The notes beneath the pieces are model-generated. The model was not told where the DNA came from. It searched no databases and saw nothing but the letters and a program-made list of their open reading frames with translations. The translations under genes were made by a program, and so were the position numbers. From Eublepharis macularius (lineage: Eukaryota; Chordata; Lepidosauria; Squamata; Eublepharidae): a DNA stretch of 64,000 bases. The first letter of the stretch is position 1, and each line of letters opens with the position of its first letter. Positions 20,121 to 32,100 of this stretch are shown here, in pieces. The stretch is taken from contig NC_072795.1 of assembly GCF_028583425.1 (NCBI RefSeq), forward strand, positions 12,113,001 to 12,177,000, written 5' to 3'.

Positions 20121-20552
20121 GTGGCTAAGGTCTGCAGAGAATCCAATTCAAATGTTGCCTCTGCTGTGAACTCGCTAAGCAGGCTAGTCACTCTCTCTTT
20201 CAGCTACCTGCTCTACAATATGGGGTTGATCATCCTGGCCTACCTTATGGGGCAGTTGTACAGATTATGACAAACTAAAGGTGTCAGAGGCACCTTGAAG
20301 ACTGCAAGATGTACGCAAATGCAAAATATACTTAACTCAGTGGGATTTCTGTATGACCGAACATGCGTAGCATCAAGCTCTGAAAGGTGCAAGGGGAGTA
20401 AATGTAACACCCCAGTGCTGACTTCGTAAATGTTGCAGGTGAATGTGCATAAATCCTGCACGCACACCTGTTTAGAAGAAAGAACCAATGTGTTCATTTT
20501 AAAAATAAAATCAGGAACTAGAACCTCAAGCGTGGGGTTTAAATCAGACCAG

Positions 20553-20665
20553 AATTGCAGAGGCAGGCAATGGCAAACTACCTCTGCTAGTCTCTTGCCA
20601 TAAAAACCCCACTAGGGGTCATCATAAATCAGCTATGACTTGACGGCACTCTCCACCACCAGATT
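20553..20665 (+). repeat. 5S rRNA-derived SINE, 3' body only
   Basis: CAGAGGCAGGCAATGGCAAA and the family end TCAGCTATGACTTGACGGCA are present; the 5S part is missing. Confidence 0.65.
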
Positions 20666-20684
20666 AGGTGGGCAGCCATGTATC

Positions 20685-20903
20685 ATAGAGGTTAAGTTGT
20701 TGGGCTGTGAATCAGCACTCTGCTGGTTTGACTTTCACTCCTGCCATGAGCTCAGCAGGAGGCCTTGGGAAAACCCCTTCTCTCAGCCCCAGCTCCCCAG
20801 CTGTATTGTGGGGATAATAAAAACACTGACTTTGTTCACTGCTCTGAGTGGGTCATTAATCTGTCCTGAAGGGCGGTGTATGAGCACATTGTTATTATTA
20901 TGA
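20685..20903 (+). repeat. tRNA-derived SINE, second family (ATT-tailed)
   Basis: Head GTATCATAGAGGTTAAGTTG, B box TGGTTTGACTTTCACTCC and tail GAGCACATTGTTATTATT. It is in tandem with the next copy. Confidence 0.65.
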
Positions 20904-21110
20904 GCTGCTGTAGCACAGAAGTTAAGTGGTTGGACTGTGAATCAGCACTCTGCTGGTTCGACTCCCACTACTGCCATGAGCTTGGCAGATGGTCTTGGGT
21001 CAGCCACTCCTCTCAGCCCAGCTTGTGGGGATAATAATAACATTGTGGGGATAATAATAACATTTGTTTCCCGCTCTGAGTGGGCGGCGTATAAGCCCAC
21101 TGTTATTATT
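20904..21110 (+). repeat. tRNA-derived SINE, second family, tandem copy
   Basis: Head CTGTAGCACAGAAGTTAAGT, B box TGGTTCGACTCCCACTACTG and tail AAGCCCACTGTTATTATTAC. It directly follows the copy at 20,685. Confidence 0.65.
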
Positions 21111-21111
21111 A

Positions 21112-21222
21112 CTATTGGTGGTGGTGAGTGCCATCAAGTCATAGCTGACTTATAGAGACCCCTGGTGGGTTTTCAAGTTCAGAGACTAACAGAGGTGGTT
21201 TGCCATTGCCTGCCTCTGCCTA
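21112..21222 (-). repeat. 5S rRNA-derived SINE fragment
   Basis: Reverse-strand body: GTGGTGAGTGCCATCAAGTC and GTTTGCCATTGCCTGCCTCT. Confidence 0.65.
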
Positions 21223-21319
21223 TTACTATTATTAATAAGATACTTTCAACTGGGTAATAGTAGTTCTAATAATAATAAGAATGCAACAGTAGTCCCCATT
21301 GTCATCGGGGCACTAGGAA

Positions 21320-22400
21320 CTATTTCAAAAAACGCGAAAACTAATGGACAAACATCACTCTTTACACCCGAATAGTGATGTTGACAGGTTATATTTACTA
21401 TGAAAAACTGGTGGAAGAGGACTGTTACAAGTACATCAGGTAGTGGAAGAAGAAAAGAGGGGCATGGATGATTACATCAGTAGAAGCAAAGAAAAATTAC
21501 CTCCGGCTGTGAAAACAGAGAATATATTAAAAACAACTAAAACAAAGGCTGAATACAAGAAGAAATAGTTTGAGAATAGATTAAATGACTGGAAGAACAA
21601 ACCCTTACATGGGCAACTTCTAAAAAATATTGAAGGAAAAAGTGACAACAGCCTAACTTGGGCATGGTTGAAGATGGGTACAATCAAGAAAAATCAAAAA
21701 GAGTCCAGTAGCACTTTTAAGACTAACCAACTTTATTGTAGCATAAGCTTTCGAGAATCACAGTTCTCTTTGTCAGATGCATCTGATGAAGAGAACTGTG
21801 ATTCTCGAAAGCTTATGCTACAATAAAGTTGGTTAGTCTTAAAGGTGCTACTGGACTCTTTTTGATTTTGCTACTACAGACTAACATGGCTAAGTCCTCT
21901 GCATCTACAATTAAGAAAGAAACTGAAAGTCTGATCTTTGCAGCACAAGAACAAACGTTGCAAACGAATATTATGAAAGCCAAAATTCAGAAAATCAGTG
22001 AAAATCCAAAATGTCAACTTTGCCAGAAAAAAGATGAAACTGTGTCCCACCTTATTTGTAAATGCAGCAAAATTGCACAGACAGACTACAAAGCTAGACA
22101 TGACAGGGTTGCAAAGCTGATTCATTGGTCATTGAGTAAAAAGTATAATCTGCCAGTATCGAAGAATTCATGGGAACATCAGGTGGAAAAGGTGTTGTTA
22201 GAACATGATCTTGTGGGATTTTAGAATACAAACGGATCGACACCCTTGAATACAATACACCAGACATAACAGTTGTGGAAAACTGAAAAGTTTGAATAAT
22301 AGACATTACAGTTCCAGGAGATGCCAGAGTTGAAGAAAAAGAACAAGAAAAAATGATTAAATATAGAGATCTGGCGATAGAAACTACCCGACTATGGAAG
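21320..22400 (+). mobile_element. LINE C-terminal reverse-transcriptase remnant, split by a foldback retroposon
   Basis: Frames before and after the insertion encode the C-terminal part of a LINE polyprotein. An example is KCQLCQKKDETVSHLICKCS, a C-x2-C...H-x4-C zinc knuckle, followed by HDRVAKLIHWSLSKKYNL. This motif block is common to one group of animal non-LTR retrotransposons. The element is decayed. A foldback copy (21692-21906) sits in its middle with a 12-bp target duplication. Confidence 0.75.
21692..21906. mobile_element. Foldback retroposon, near-perfect arms, 12-bp TSD
   Basis: Inserted in the LINE. The target repeats are ACAATCAAGAAA (21680-21691) and ACAATTAAGAAA (21907-21918). 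The arms GAGTCCAGTAGCACTTTTAA and TTAAAGGTGCTACTGGACTC pair around GATGCATC. The 3' end, GCTACTACAGACTAACATGG, is present on the right only. The plus strand shows CTGATGA at 21783-21789 and GAAA at 21807-21810. Confidence 0.8.
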
Positions 22401-22639
22401 AAGGATGTATGCAATTTGAATATTAATATTAATCATAGCAGCTATGTTTATATCCAATTCTTCTAGACAAATGAGTGCCCCACTCAGCGCGGTGGACAAA
22501 GTCAATGTTATCATTACTCCCAAAATACAGCCGGGGAGCTGGTAACACTGTCGGTCCGCAGCAGAAGAGCAATATTGGGGTCCCCTCCCTTGAGGTCGCT
22601 GTGTGTAAAGTGCTGCTGGACCCGAATCTTGCTCTTCCC

Positions 22640-23180
22640 GTGGGCTTGTGCGCCTTTGGCTGGCCTGGGTCTGCTCCAAAGCCGGCAGGTTCTGCGGGGA
22701 GGGCGGGCGATTCTCTGCTCTGTCTGCCGTCCTTTCCCGGGCGCTGGTTGGGGAGGGGGGAGAGAGAACGCCTGGCGCGCGTCTCCTTGGCGGCGCGCTC
22801 CGATTGGCCGCCCGCTTTCTGCCTGCCCGGCGCCAGGATAGCAGCAGCCCGGGAAGGGCCGGGCGGGGGCCGCGCAGGCAGGCGAGGACGCGCTCGGCAT
22901 TGGCCGCTGGCGGGCGCCGCTCCGCCCCCCCGGCGCTGCCTTCAAGTTTCTCGGGCTGAGCTGCGGCAGGGAAGAGCCGGCCGGGCGCGCGGATCGCCAT
23001 GCGCGCGCCTTTGAGGTCTCCGGCGGGGCTTTGATCTCGGGCCGGCCCGCCCTTTGATCTCGGGCCGCGGAGGACGCCGACCGGGTGCATGGATTATCCC
23101 AGGCGGAAGAAGCGGACCAACTTCACCATCGGGCTGCTGTTCCTGGCCGGGGGCATCGAGTATGGTAGGTGGGACCCCGC
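22640..23180 (+). promoter_or_regulatory. CpG-island promoter of the MFSD8-like gene
   Basis: A sharp change to very GC- and CpG-rich sequence starts near 22,640 and ends just inside intron 1. It holds inverted CCAAT (NF-Y) cores, CGATTGGCCG at 22801-22810 and GCATTGGCCG near 22,898, and GC boxes, with no TATA box. Exon 1 and its ATG lie at its downstream end. It is an ordinary vertebrate CpG-island promoter. Long open frames here on either strand are a by-product of the base composition. Confidence 0.75.
23089..23164 (+). CDS. MFSD8L: MFSD8-like exon 1
   Basis: The ATG at 23089-23091 is followed by DYPRRKKRTNFTIGLLFLAG and GIEY. This is a short basic cytosolic tail followed at once by the first membrane segment. 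The donor is G|GTAGGT. No other in-frame ATG near it gives a better start. Confidence 0.88.
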
Positions 23181-26100
23181 CTAGAGCGGGCGCTGTCGGG
23201 CGCCTGAGCCTTGGTGCCCAGTGGGGTTGAGTCCGGTGGCACCTTAGAGACCCACAAGGTTGTCAGGGTGTGAGGTTTGGAGAGTCAGGGATCCCCTCTT
23301 CAGATACACAGAGGCAGTTATAGTGGATGATAGGTTGCCACCTCCAGGTGGTGGCTGGAGATCTCCCGGAATTACAACTGATATCTAGACCATAGAGATT
23401 CATTCCCCTGGAGAACATGGCTGCTTTGGATCGGGGGGGGGGTGTATGGCATTATACCCTTATAGGGTCCCTTCTCTGCCCAAACTCTGCCCTCCAGGCT
23501 GCGTCCCCCCAAACCTGGAGCTGGCAGGTTAAATTGCATATACAATGAAATATGTTTTTAAACTTGGTTGTGATCTGCCCTGAGCCTGCTGATCTGGGAA
23601 GGGCGGAATATAAATTAAATATAAATAAATAAATAAATATACTTCCAGGAGGTGGCTGGAGATCTCCCAGTGTGCAATTGCTGTCCAGGCCACAAAGATC
23701 CTGGGAGAAAATGGCTAGAATAATTGAGTCCAACCCCCTGCACAATGCAGGAAATTCACGACTACTTTTGGGGTGTGGACTCTATGGCATTATATCCCTC
23801 TCAGATCCATCTCTTTCCCAACTCCTGCCCTTTTCAGGCTCCACCATAAAAACCTCCAGGAATTTCCCAGTCCGGAGCTGGCAACCCTATTCATGACGAT
23901 AGTTTCCGGTTAGTAGCCATGTTGGTCTGCAGTAAAAGAAAAAGATTCAGGTCCAGTAGCACCTTAGAGTTTTGAAGAGTCAAAGCTCCAGATGCCAATA
24001 TCTGATGAAGGAATCCTTGACTCTCAAAAGCTCATCCCCTGGACATCTTGTTGGTCTCTAAGGTGCCACTGGTCTCCAATCCTGCTGTTCTACTGCAGAC
24101 CAACTCAGCTACCTACCTGAAACTATGTCGGTGCCCAGTATTTGCAAAATGGCTTGTCCCAGTGGCAGGCTTAGGCGTGGCGGCCGAGTCTCCCGTGCCT
24201 TTGCAAACTTTCTATCAGTTTAATATGTTTTTTAAAAAGTCCATCCTATTCATTGTATTGAATTTCACTTTATACCCCGTCCTTGTTGAGGCTCAAGGCA
24301 CGTGACATGGTATAAAACAGAGCAGTCAGATAGCATGAGGCAACCAACCAGGACGGGGATTACCCAGTTAGAGAATAATATCTTTGGCCCGTGCGGGCAG
24401 AGGTTTTAAACAGGCTCCCTTATTGCAGCTGCTGTTCCCTGAGTATTGGTATGTATGCACGGAAGACGTCCCAACTAGTTCCAAGTTTCCTGCTCAAACG
24501 CCTCTGTTCCAATCAGTGGCAGATCATGGGAAAATGTATCTTTGTTGGGGCTTCAAATTGGCAAGGCTTCTGGGGCGTTGCTGGGTTCCTGCTTTTGCCA
24601 TCAGCTCTGTGGATTTCTGACCAGGTTTGTCTTGCGCCCGTCCCCCAAGGAAATGGCGCTCTTAACAGGGAAAGATCAAGTTCCACTTGCCCCATCTTTG
24701 CCTGTTCCCTTTGCAGGCGGCATTCAATTCAACACCTCCAGAGGGTGAGGTAGCTATTGTATCACTCGTCTCTCGCCACCATGTCCCCTGTCAGCACTTA
24801 CCTGTGCAGTTAGATTGCTTTCTAGAACTGCAGAGCAGTTCAGGACAAACTTGTCCGGCAGCCTTTTGGGCTTTGGGCGAGCTTCCTGAATCTGAAATTC
24901 CGGGTTCAAGTCTCTGCTTGGCTGCCTTGCTTGCCAACTGACCTGAGGCAAGCTGCTGCCATTTCTCTGCTTGTTTCCCAGTCTGACAAATGCTTCCTCT
25001 AGGTGATTCATAGAATCATAGGGTTGGAAGGGACCTCCAGGGTCATCTAGTCCAACCCCCTGCACAGTGCAGGAAATTCACAATGCGGGCACTTGCTTCC
25101 CATTGTCAAGAGCTCGGACAAACCTGGGACAAACCTGCCTCTTTAGTTGCTGCCAGTGCGCCCCACATCAGTGGGACTTGCTTTGTTCTTTGGGCCAGCA
25201 ATAATCCACTAGTAACTTTCCCGCTAATTTAAATGGCTAATCAGCCCTAAATCAGAAGTTTGCTTGGGAGGTTTTGTGAGATTTTTGCTTCAATACACTT
25301 AGGGCGGGCATGGTTTAGTGGCAAGTGTCAGGCGTGGGAAATCCTTGCTCTATGGCCTTAGGCAAGTTACTGTCTCTCTGCTGAACCTACCTTGCAGATT
25401 TGTTGTGATGCTAAGTTTGGCAGTTGTTAGGTATAAATGCTGCTGATATCGGTAGGCGTGCTTCACAGGGTTCCTATGATAATATTAATAATAACATTTG
25501 ATTGACATACCGCCCTTCAGGACAACTTAACGCCCACTCGGAGCGGTTTACAAAGTGTGTTATTATTATCCTCAACAACAATCACCCTGTGAGGTGGGTG
25601 GGGCTGAGAGAACTCTAGAAGAGCTGTGACTGACCCAAGGCTTCAAGTGGAGGAATCAAACCCGACTCTCCAGATTAGAGTCCTGCCGCTCTTAAACCAC
25701 TACCCCAAACTGGCTCTCATTATGACAAACAGGAGTACGTTAATAATTGGCGGATGGGTGTGGCCACACGGGGTACAGAATCCCGAGAATATCTGTGTTC
25801 GTTTTGCAATTCTAGCTTTTGTGGGTAGAGGGATGGAAACCCAGAGATGAGGCTGAACAATGGCAGAGGGTGGGGGCAGGGTGTTGGGACTTCACTTTGT
25901 GCAAACCTCATAAAATAGTATCTATGCAAATGGGCTGGATTGCGGAATTTCTGCAGGTTCTAGAAAGCCGCTGTCATTTCTCGTGTGCAGAATACCTGCC
26001 TCCCTGAGCGCTTAAGGGTTGGGCGGTGGAGAAATCTTCTTAGGATCAAGGTCATTCCTCCTTGGAAGCCACCGATGATCCTCCCTCCCTGTGAAGCAAC

Positions 26101-29100
26101 GGTGCTGTTCTTCTGCTTATGAGAAGGCGGATAGCTTAATTCAGAATCTCAGGAACAAGACGAGGGTTGCAAGAAAACGTGATGTTCGGAAATGGAGCTC
26201 TGCTGCAACCGGAGGGGGGGGCATGCCCTCACAAAGCTGGCCAAACGTTGCCATAGCGCTGCTGGCACCGCATCGGTTCCCCAGCTGAGCCGAGCATTGC
26301 GAAATGCTCAGCCTTTGAAAGCAGAAAAGGAGTTGATGTGGAAAGGAAAATGGAGATATTAGAGTGGGAAGCAGCTGCGGCTGCCTGTTGTGGTTCGGAA
26401 TCCTAGAAAGCCCTTCAAGTGGGCAGAGCGCTGGATGGCAGACTGCAACTTTGTCTGTTGGGTTTGGCAATAACTCAGTGGAGTCAGGACAGGTTGAGGC
26501 CAGCAGGCTCGCAGGGGGACCGGAGGGCAAGGGTTATGCTCCGGTTGCTGGAGGTTTTGGGTAGGCCGCTGTGGCACCAGCTCTTCCGTGCAGATGCCTG
26601 AAGCTGCTTTGAAATTAAGAAAGAAGTTTGCTAGAGTGAGTGTGATCCTCGGGGTGGCAAATTCTGTTCTTCTTGAAATAGGGTTGCCAACTCCAGGTTT
26701 GGAAATCCCTGGAGATTTTGAGGGGCAGAAAATAACAACAACAACAACATTTGATATATACTACCCTTCAGGACAACTTAACACTCACTCAGAGCGGTTT
26801 ACAAAGTGTGTTATTCTTATCTCCATAATAATCACTCTGGGAGGTGGGTGGGGCTGAGAGGGCTCTGAAAGAGCTGTGACTGACCCAAGGTCATCCAGCT
26901 TGCTTGAAGCAAAGAAATGGGGAATCAAACCTGGCTCTCCAGATTAGAGTCCTGCCGCTTTTAACCACTACACCAAACTGGGTCTCAGATCCTGGAGAGG
27001 ACGGGGTTTGAGGAGGGAGGGACCTCAACGGGATATAATGCTATAGAGTCCATGCTCCAAAATAGTCGATTTTTCCAAGGAGAATTGATCTCTGTGGTCT
27101 GGAGATCAGTTGTAATTCCAGGAGATCTCCAGCTTCCACTGGGATGCTGGCAACCCTATTTTAAATGCACACCAGAGTTGGAGCTGAGAACTAGAACTGA
27201 AGCTCAAGGAGACCTTCCAATAGGATGAGTCAAAAAGGTCTTGCTAGGCTAGAGTGTCTGGTAAAAGTCCCCTGTAACAAATTTAAACAATAAATTGGTC
27301 TCAACAAGTTCTTTTTAAATTCAACGTGCAAAGTGTGCAAACGTTACATCCACAACAATTAATTGCAATTCATTACTGATAATACAATAACATTACAATA
27401 ACATTTCACAGGCTCACAGACGCGTGTGAACCATCAGGGCTGTCTGATATAATTTGGAGCAATAAGTACAAAGTCAATGCCCCACTGTAAACATAAGCAC
27501 TAAAGTGCAAGAGGTGCTGTGCAAATAGCAGGTCAACATTGACCTCAGTGAATTGGTGGAGCTGAAATGGAGTAATGCAATGGAGTAATGCAGTGGCATA
27601 ATTGATTGTAACCTGTACTAACTGGATTTTGCCCGTGAGAGCATCATGTGCGAAACGGAGGCGGCTGATTCTCCGTAGGGCAGGAACATCATTTGTAGAC
27701 CGCACTGACAGAAGCCTTGGCTTTTGTTTTTTGCTATTTGCACAGCACCTCTTGCACTTCAGTGCTTATGTTTACAGTGGGGCATTGACTTTGTACTTAT
27801 TGCTCCAAATTATATCAGACAGCCCTGATGGTTCACACGCGTCTGTGAGCCTGTGAAATGTTATTGTAATGTTATTGTATTATCAGTAATGAATTGCAAT
27901 TAATTGTTGTGGATGTAATGTTTGCACACTTTGCACTTTGAATTTAAAAAGAACTTGTTGAGACCAATTTATAGTTTAAATTTGTTACAGGGGACTTTTG
28001 CTAGTTATTACTCATATATATATCCCCTGTTCTTTGGCCTTTTTTCTATTGGGTAGAGTGTCTGGTAATACATTTTTATCTCCTCTCTCAGGCTCTCCCT
28101 CTTATCCCCATCACATCCCATCAAGGTAGGCCAAACTGAGAGGGAGACAGGCCCAAGATTAGCCAGTGAGCTTCCGTGTAATTCTGCATAAGGCCACTTC
28201 ATTTGTGTGTGTGTGCATCGGGGTGGGGTGGTGGGGTATCTTCTCTTGAGCATCCAAGCAGCTGCATATGATTTGTGCCGGACAGATCAACATTATCTCT
28301 TATTTGAGAGCCCGCTTGAGACTCTAGGCCTCAAAATGAGCCAGTGCCCTTGAACTGGGTCTTATCTGGAGTGCCACTTTCTCCGTGCAAAGCTTGGTGT
28401 TTTTCCTCCCGGGTTTCACAGATCCCCTGCTTTAATATTTTACACATTGTGTGCAAAGTCTGTAACCAATCCTTCTGAAGAAAGGTCAGGAGAGGAGGCG
28501 CGCTTGCTCAGCTCCAGGCTTAAGAGCAAAGGAGGAGTCGGTCAGCGGGTAACAAGGCCCAGGCGGGGCTGCGTCACTTCTGCACAGAACATGGGCCCCG
28601 TGAAAGAGCTCCCAGGTCTTGCAGGCTCTGCTTTGCTTGTGCCCAAACAGGAACGACCAGTTTGAACCCTGGGAGAGCAGGAGCCGACTGGCCGGGTAGT
28701 GGCTGGAGCTCTCTCGAATTACAACTGATCTCCTGGCCACAGAGATCAGTTCCCCTGGAGAAAATCCAGAGGAGTTAGGCGTGTTAGACTGTAGTTGCTA
28801 AATAGTAAGGAGTCCAGTAGCACCTTTAAGACTAAACAACTTTATTGTGGCATAACCTTTCGAGAACCACAGCTCTCTTTGTCAGAAGCATCTGACGAAG
28901 AGAGCTGTGGTTCTCGAACGCTTATGCCACAATATAGCTGGCAATATACGCCTTTGTGTTTGGGAGAATTGATCCATCAGTAGACACAGGAATGTTCACA
29001 GTCAGTATAACTCTGAATGCTAATTTCTTTGCGGGGAGGAGGATTCTGGGATTTCCTCCCTTCCTGGCTGGACATTGCAGACTTGCTGCTTGCTCACCAG

Positions 29101-32100
29101 TAATTCCTTTGAATCACATATGAGCTTTCAAATGGCACAAGGACTTACCAGACCCAGGAGGGTAGACTTGGTTCTTCTTTATCTCAGGTACAATATGGGA
29201 TGTGGGTACAGTTTTTGTTTGCATTTTCACCTTGGCTGAAGGATCCCAACAAATGTGAAGGTTTTTTGGGGACGGGATCTTTATTCCCACTAAATGAAAA
29301 CAAAGTGCTTTTGAATTAATTAACTTCATTTATACCCTGCCTTTCTACCCTGATGGGAACCCAAAGTGGCTCACATCATTCTCTCCTTCAGTTTATCCTT
29401 ACGACAACCCTGTGAGGTAGGTCATGTTGAATGTATATGACTGGCCCAAAGTCACTCAGTGAGCTTTTGTGGCAGAGCGAGGATTCGAACCCTGGTCTCC
29501 CAGATCTTTGCTGCTTTAACACTGTGCAACCCTGGCTATCAAACCTTGGCTTATCACCAAGCGAGCCAAGCATGTGTGCTCAGCCTGAGCTAATAGCATT
29601 GCAACTTGGTTTTATGTTTTATTTATTTATGTTATTTATATTCCGCCTTTCTCACTGAGACTCAAGGCGGATTACATAGTGTGAGATTAGGACAATTAGT
29701 GGCAAGGACAAGGGCAGGCATTTCCATACAGTGTCAAGAACATTTCCATAAACAATGTCATGGGGTAAAAGAATATAAGTTTACCAAGATACAGTATTAG
29801 CAAGGATCCAGTATGGGGTTGAGGAATTGCCGAAACAGAACATAATCAATTCTAGGACTTACATTGAACAACATAAAACACAGGGATAGCAGAGTTGAAC
29901 CCGCTCTGTCATTAAATGGAACAGGGGCCTTCTCAATTGAAATGGACAGAATACTGCACCAGGAGGTGGGTGAATGTTTTTGCTTTTAGCTTTCTTCTGG
30001 GAATCATATCTGGGCAACGTGCGGTGGAAGGGGAGGAGCTTCCAAGGTAAGGGGGGGTCTTAATCTTTTTGACCCAAGCTGACCTGTATACTCTCTGAGC
30101 TGCCTGTGACCCTCTCTTTTCTTGGGACGACCCTTTCCCCCCCACTAGCGGTGATCCTGCCTACCATCTGGGCTTACCTGCGGACCCTTGATGCCGAGCC
30201 GTACTACCTGGGGCTGGCCATCTCTGCCTTCAGCTTTGCCGGACTGATCACGGGGCCATTCTTTGGGTACTGGTCGGACCGCACCCGTCAGACAAAGGCT
30301 ATCATCCTCTTCGCCAACTTGTTTCAGATAGCAGGTAAATGGCCAACATCTGGAGGGGACAGTTGTTGAACACAGGGTCAAGCTACAAAGGCAGCCACAC
30401 CCTTCTCTGTCTCTACTCCAGAGACATAACAGTTTGCATTTCTTCCTGCCTCCTTTATTAGGTGGCCATTTCCACACACGTTGAATAATGCACTTTCAAT
30501 GCACTTTACTTGACTACAGTGGTCCAAGCAATGGTCACCTCTAGGTTGGATTACTGTAACACGCTCTACACTGGGCTTCCCATGGGCCTGATCCGGCGGT
30601 TACAGCTGGTACAGAATGCAGCAGCGCGGGTCATTGCTGGAGCACCGGTGTGGGAGCATATTACACCGGTGCTACGCCAGCTGCATTGGCTGCCAGTGGA
30701 GTACCGAATCAGGTTCAAGGTTTTGTTGTTAACCTACAAAGCCCTATGCGGACTGGGACCGACGTATCTGAGGGTCCGTCTCTCACCATATGAGCCCCGG
30801 AGGACTCTCCGCTCTGGCGGAAAACATCTTTTAAGTGTCCCTGGCCCTACGGAGGCCTGCCTGGCATCGACCAGGGCCAGGGCCTTTTCGGTCCTGGCCC
30901 CGGCCTGGTGGAATGCTCTGTCTTGCGAGACAAGGGCCCGGCAAGATTTACTTGCATTTCGCCGGGCCTGTAAGACAGAGTTATTCCGCCAGGCATATGG
31001 CTGACGCTGGGCGATGCCCCCCCCATGGAGGGGGGGTTAAACCATCGCCCCTATGCGAACACAGATGCATGTATGAACCGCTGTGCAGTATGAACCGTAA
31101 CATTTAATGCTTTTAAATGTTTTTAAATGTATTATTTAATGCTTTTAAATGTTTTAATGGTGGGTGATGTTTGTATTTTGTTATCTGCCCTGAGCCTGCG
31201 AAAGCGGGGAGGGCGGAATATAAATATAATAAATTAAATTAAATTAAATTAAAATTAAATTTAGCAGTCCTTTGGAAGTGGATTTTTTGTTCCACACATG
31301 GAAAAGCAGTTCCAAATGTTCACTAAAGAGTATTGAAAGTGGATTATCCGACATGTGTGGAAGCAGCCGGTGTCTTTAATACACTTTTCCTCCTTTCTTT
31401 TTATCAAGCGCGGAGCCCCTTGTCCCTTCCAACTCCAGCCCCTCACCTGTGTGGCTGTTCCTCCATGCAGTTCCCACGACCCTTCCTGGAATTGAAAGGG
31501 GGTTTAGGAATGGAGAGAAATGGAGGAAGGCTCTCCACAAGTGTAGCTGGAGACAAGCCAAGAAATGTATTCTGTAGTTTAGTGCGTATTATTTGTTGGC
31601 AATAAATGTATTAACAATAACCCTGAATGCTGGTTTAGTAGGTAGGCAAACCAAATTCCTGCTTCACTATGGAAGCCATCGTCCTAAAGGTCAAAGAGAA
31701 AGGGTGTAATCTTGTTGGTCCACTAACATTAGGGGATATTTATCAGTACTTGGGGGGGGGGGGGTTGCCTTGTAATGTCTGGGTCAGTTCTTCCACCCCC
31801 TACACTTAGTGGAGCTTCTCGACCTTTACCAATTATGTAGCCGAAGGGGACTTGAGAAGATGTAGGGCTAGGGTAAAACGGCCCTTAATGAAATGAGGAC
31901 AGCACCAGTCTCTTTTCCACAGTGCTAGAGACAAAAACAACTTGTGTTCCTGCTTCCTATCGGGTCAGCCTATCAGGGATCCAAGCACAGAGAAGAAAGA
32001 CAGGGTTTACTCTCACCTTCCCCCAAGATATCCCGCTAGTGTTTCATTTGCCTCTGATAGCTTGCCTTATCTCTCTGCCTTCCATTTCAGGGAATTTCAT

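Larger units (their letters stand above)
23165..30148 (+). other. Intron 1 of the MFSD8-like gene
   Basis: This 7-kb intron holds no exon that I recognise. It contains foldback copies, copies of the 230-bp squamate repeat, a CR1 tail near 25,010-25,083, two minus-strand SINEs and the 27.3-28.05 kb inverted-repeat element. It also has SINE tails before exon 2. Confidence 0.7.

Noticed and set aside
22392-23090. Open frames of 232 aa (-), 179 aa (+) and 143 aa (-) around the CpG island
   Set aside because: Low stop density from GC-rich sequence. They overlap the promoter and exon 1 of the MFSD8-like gene, and have no domain and no splice logic.
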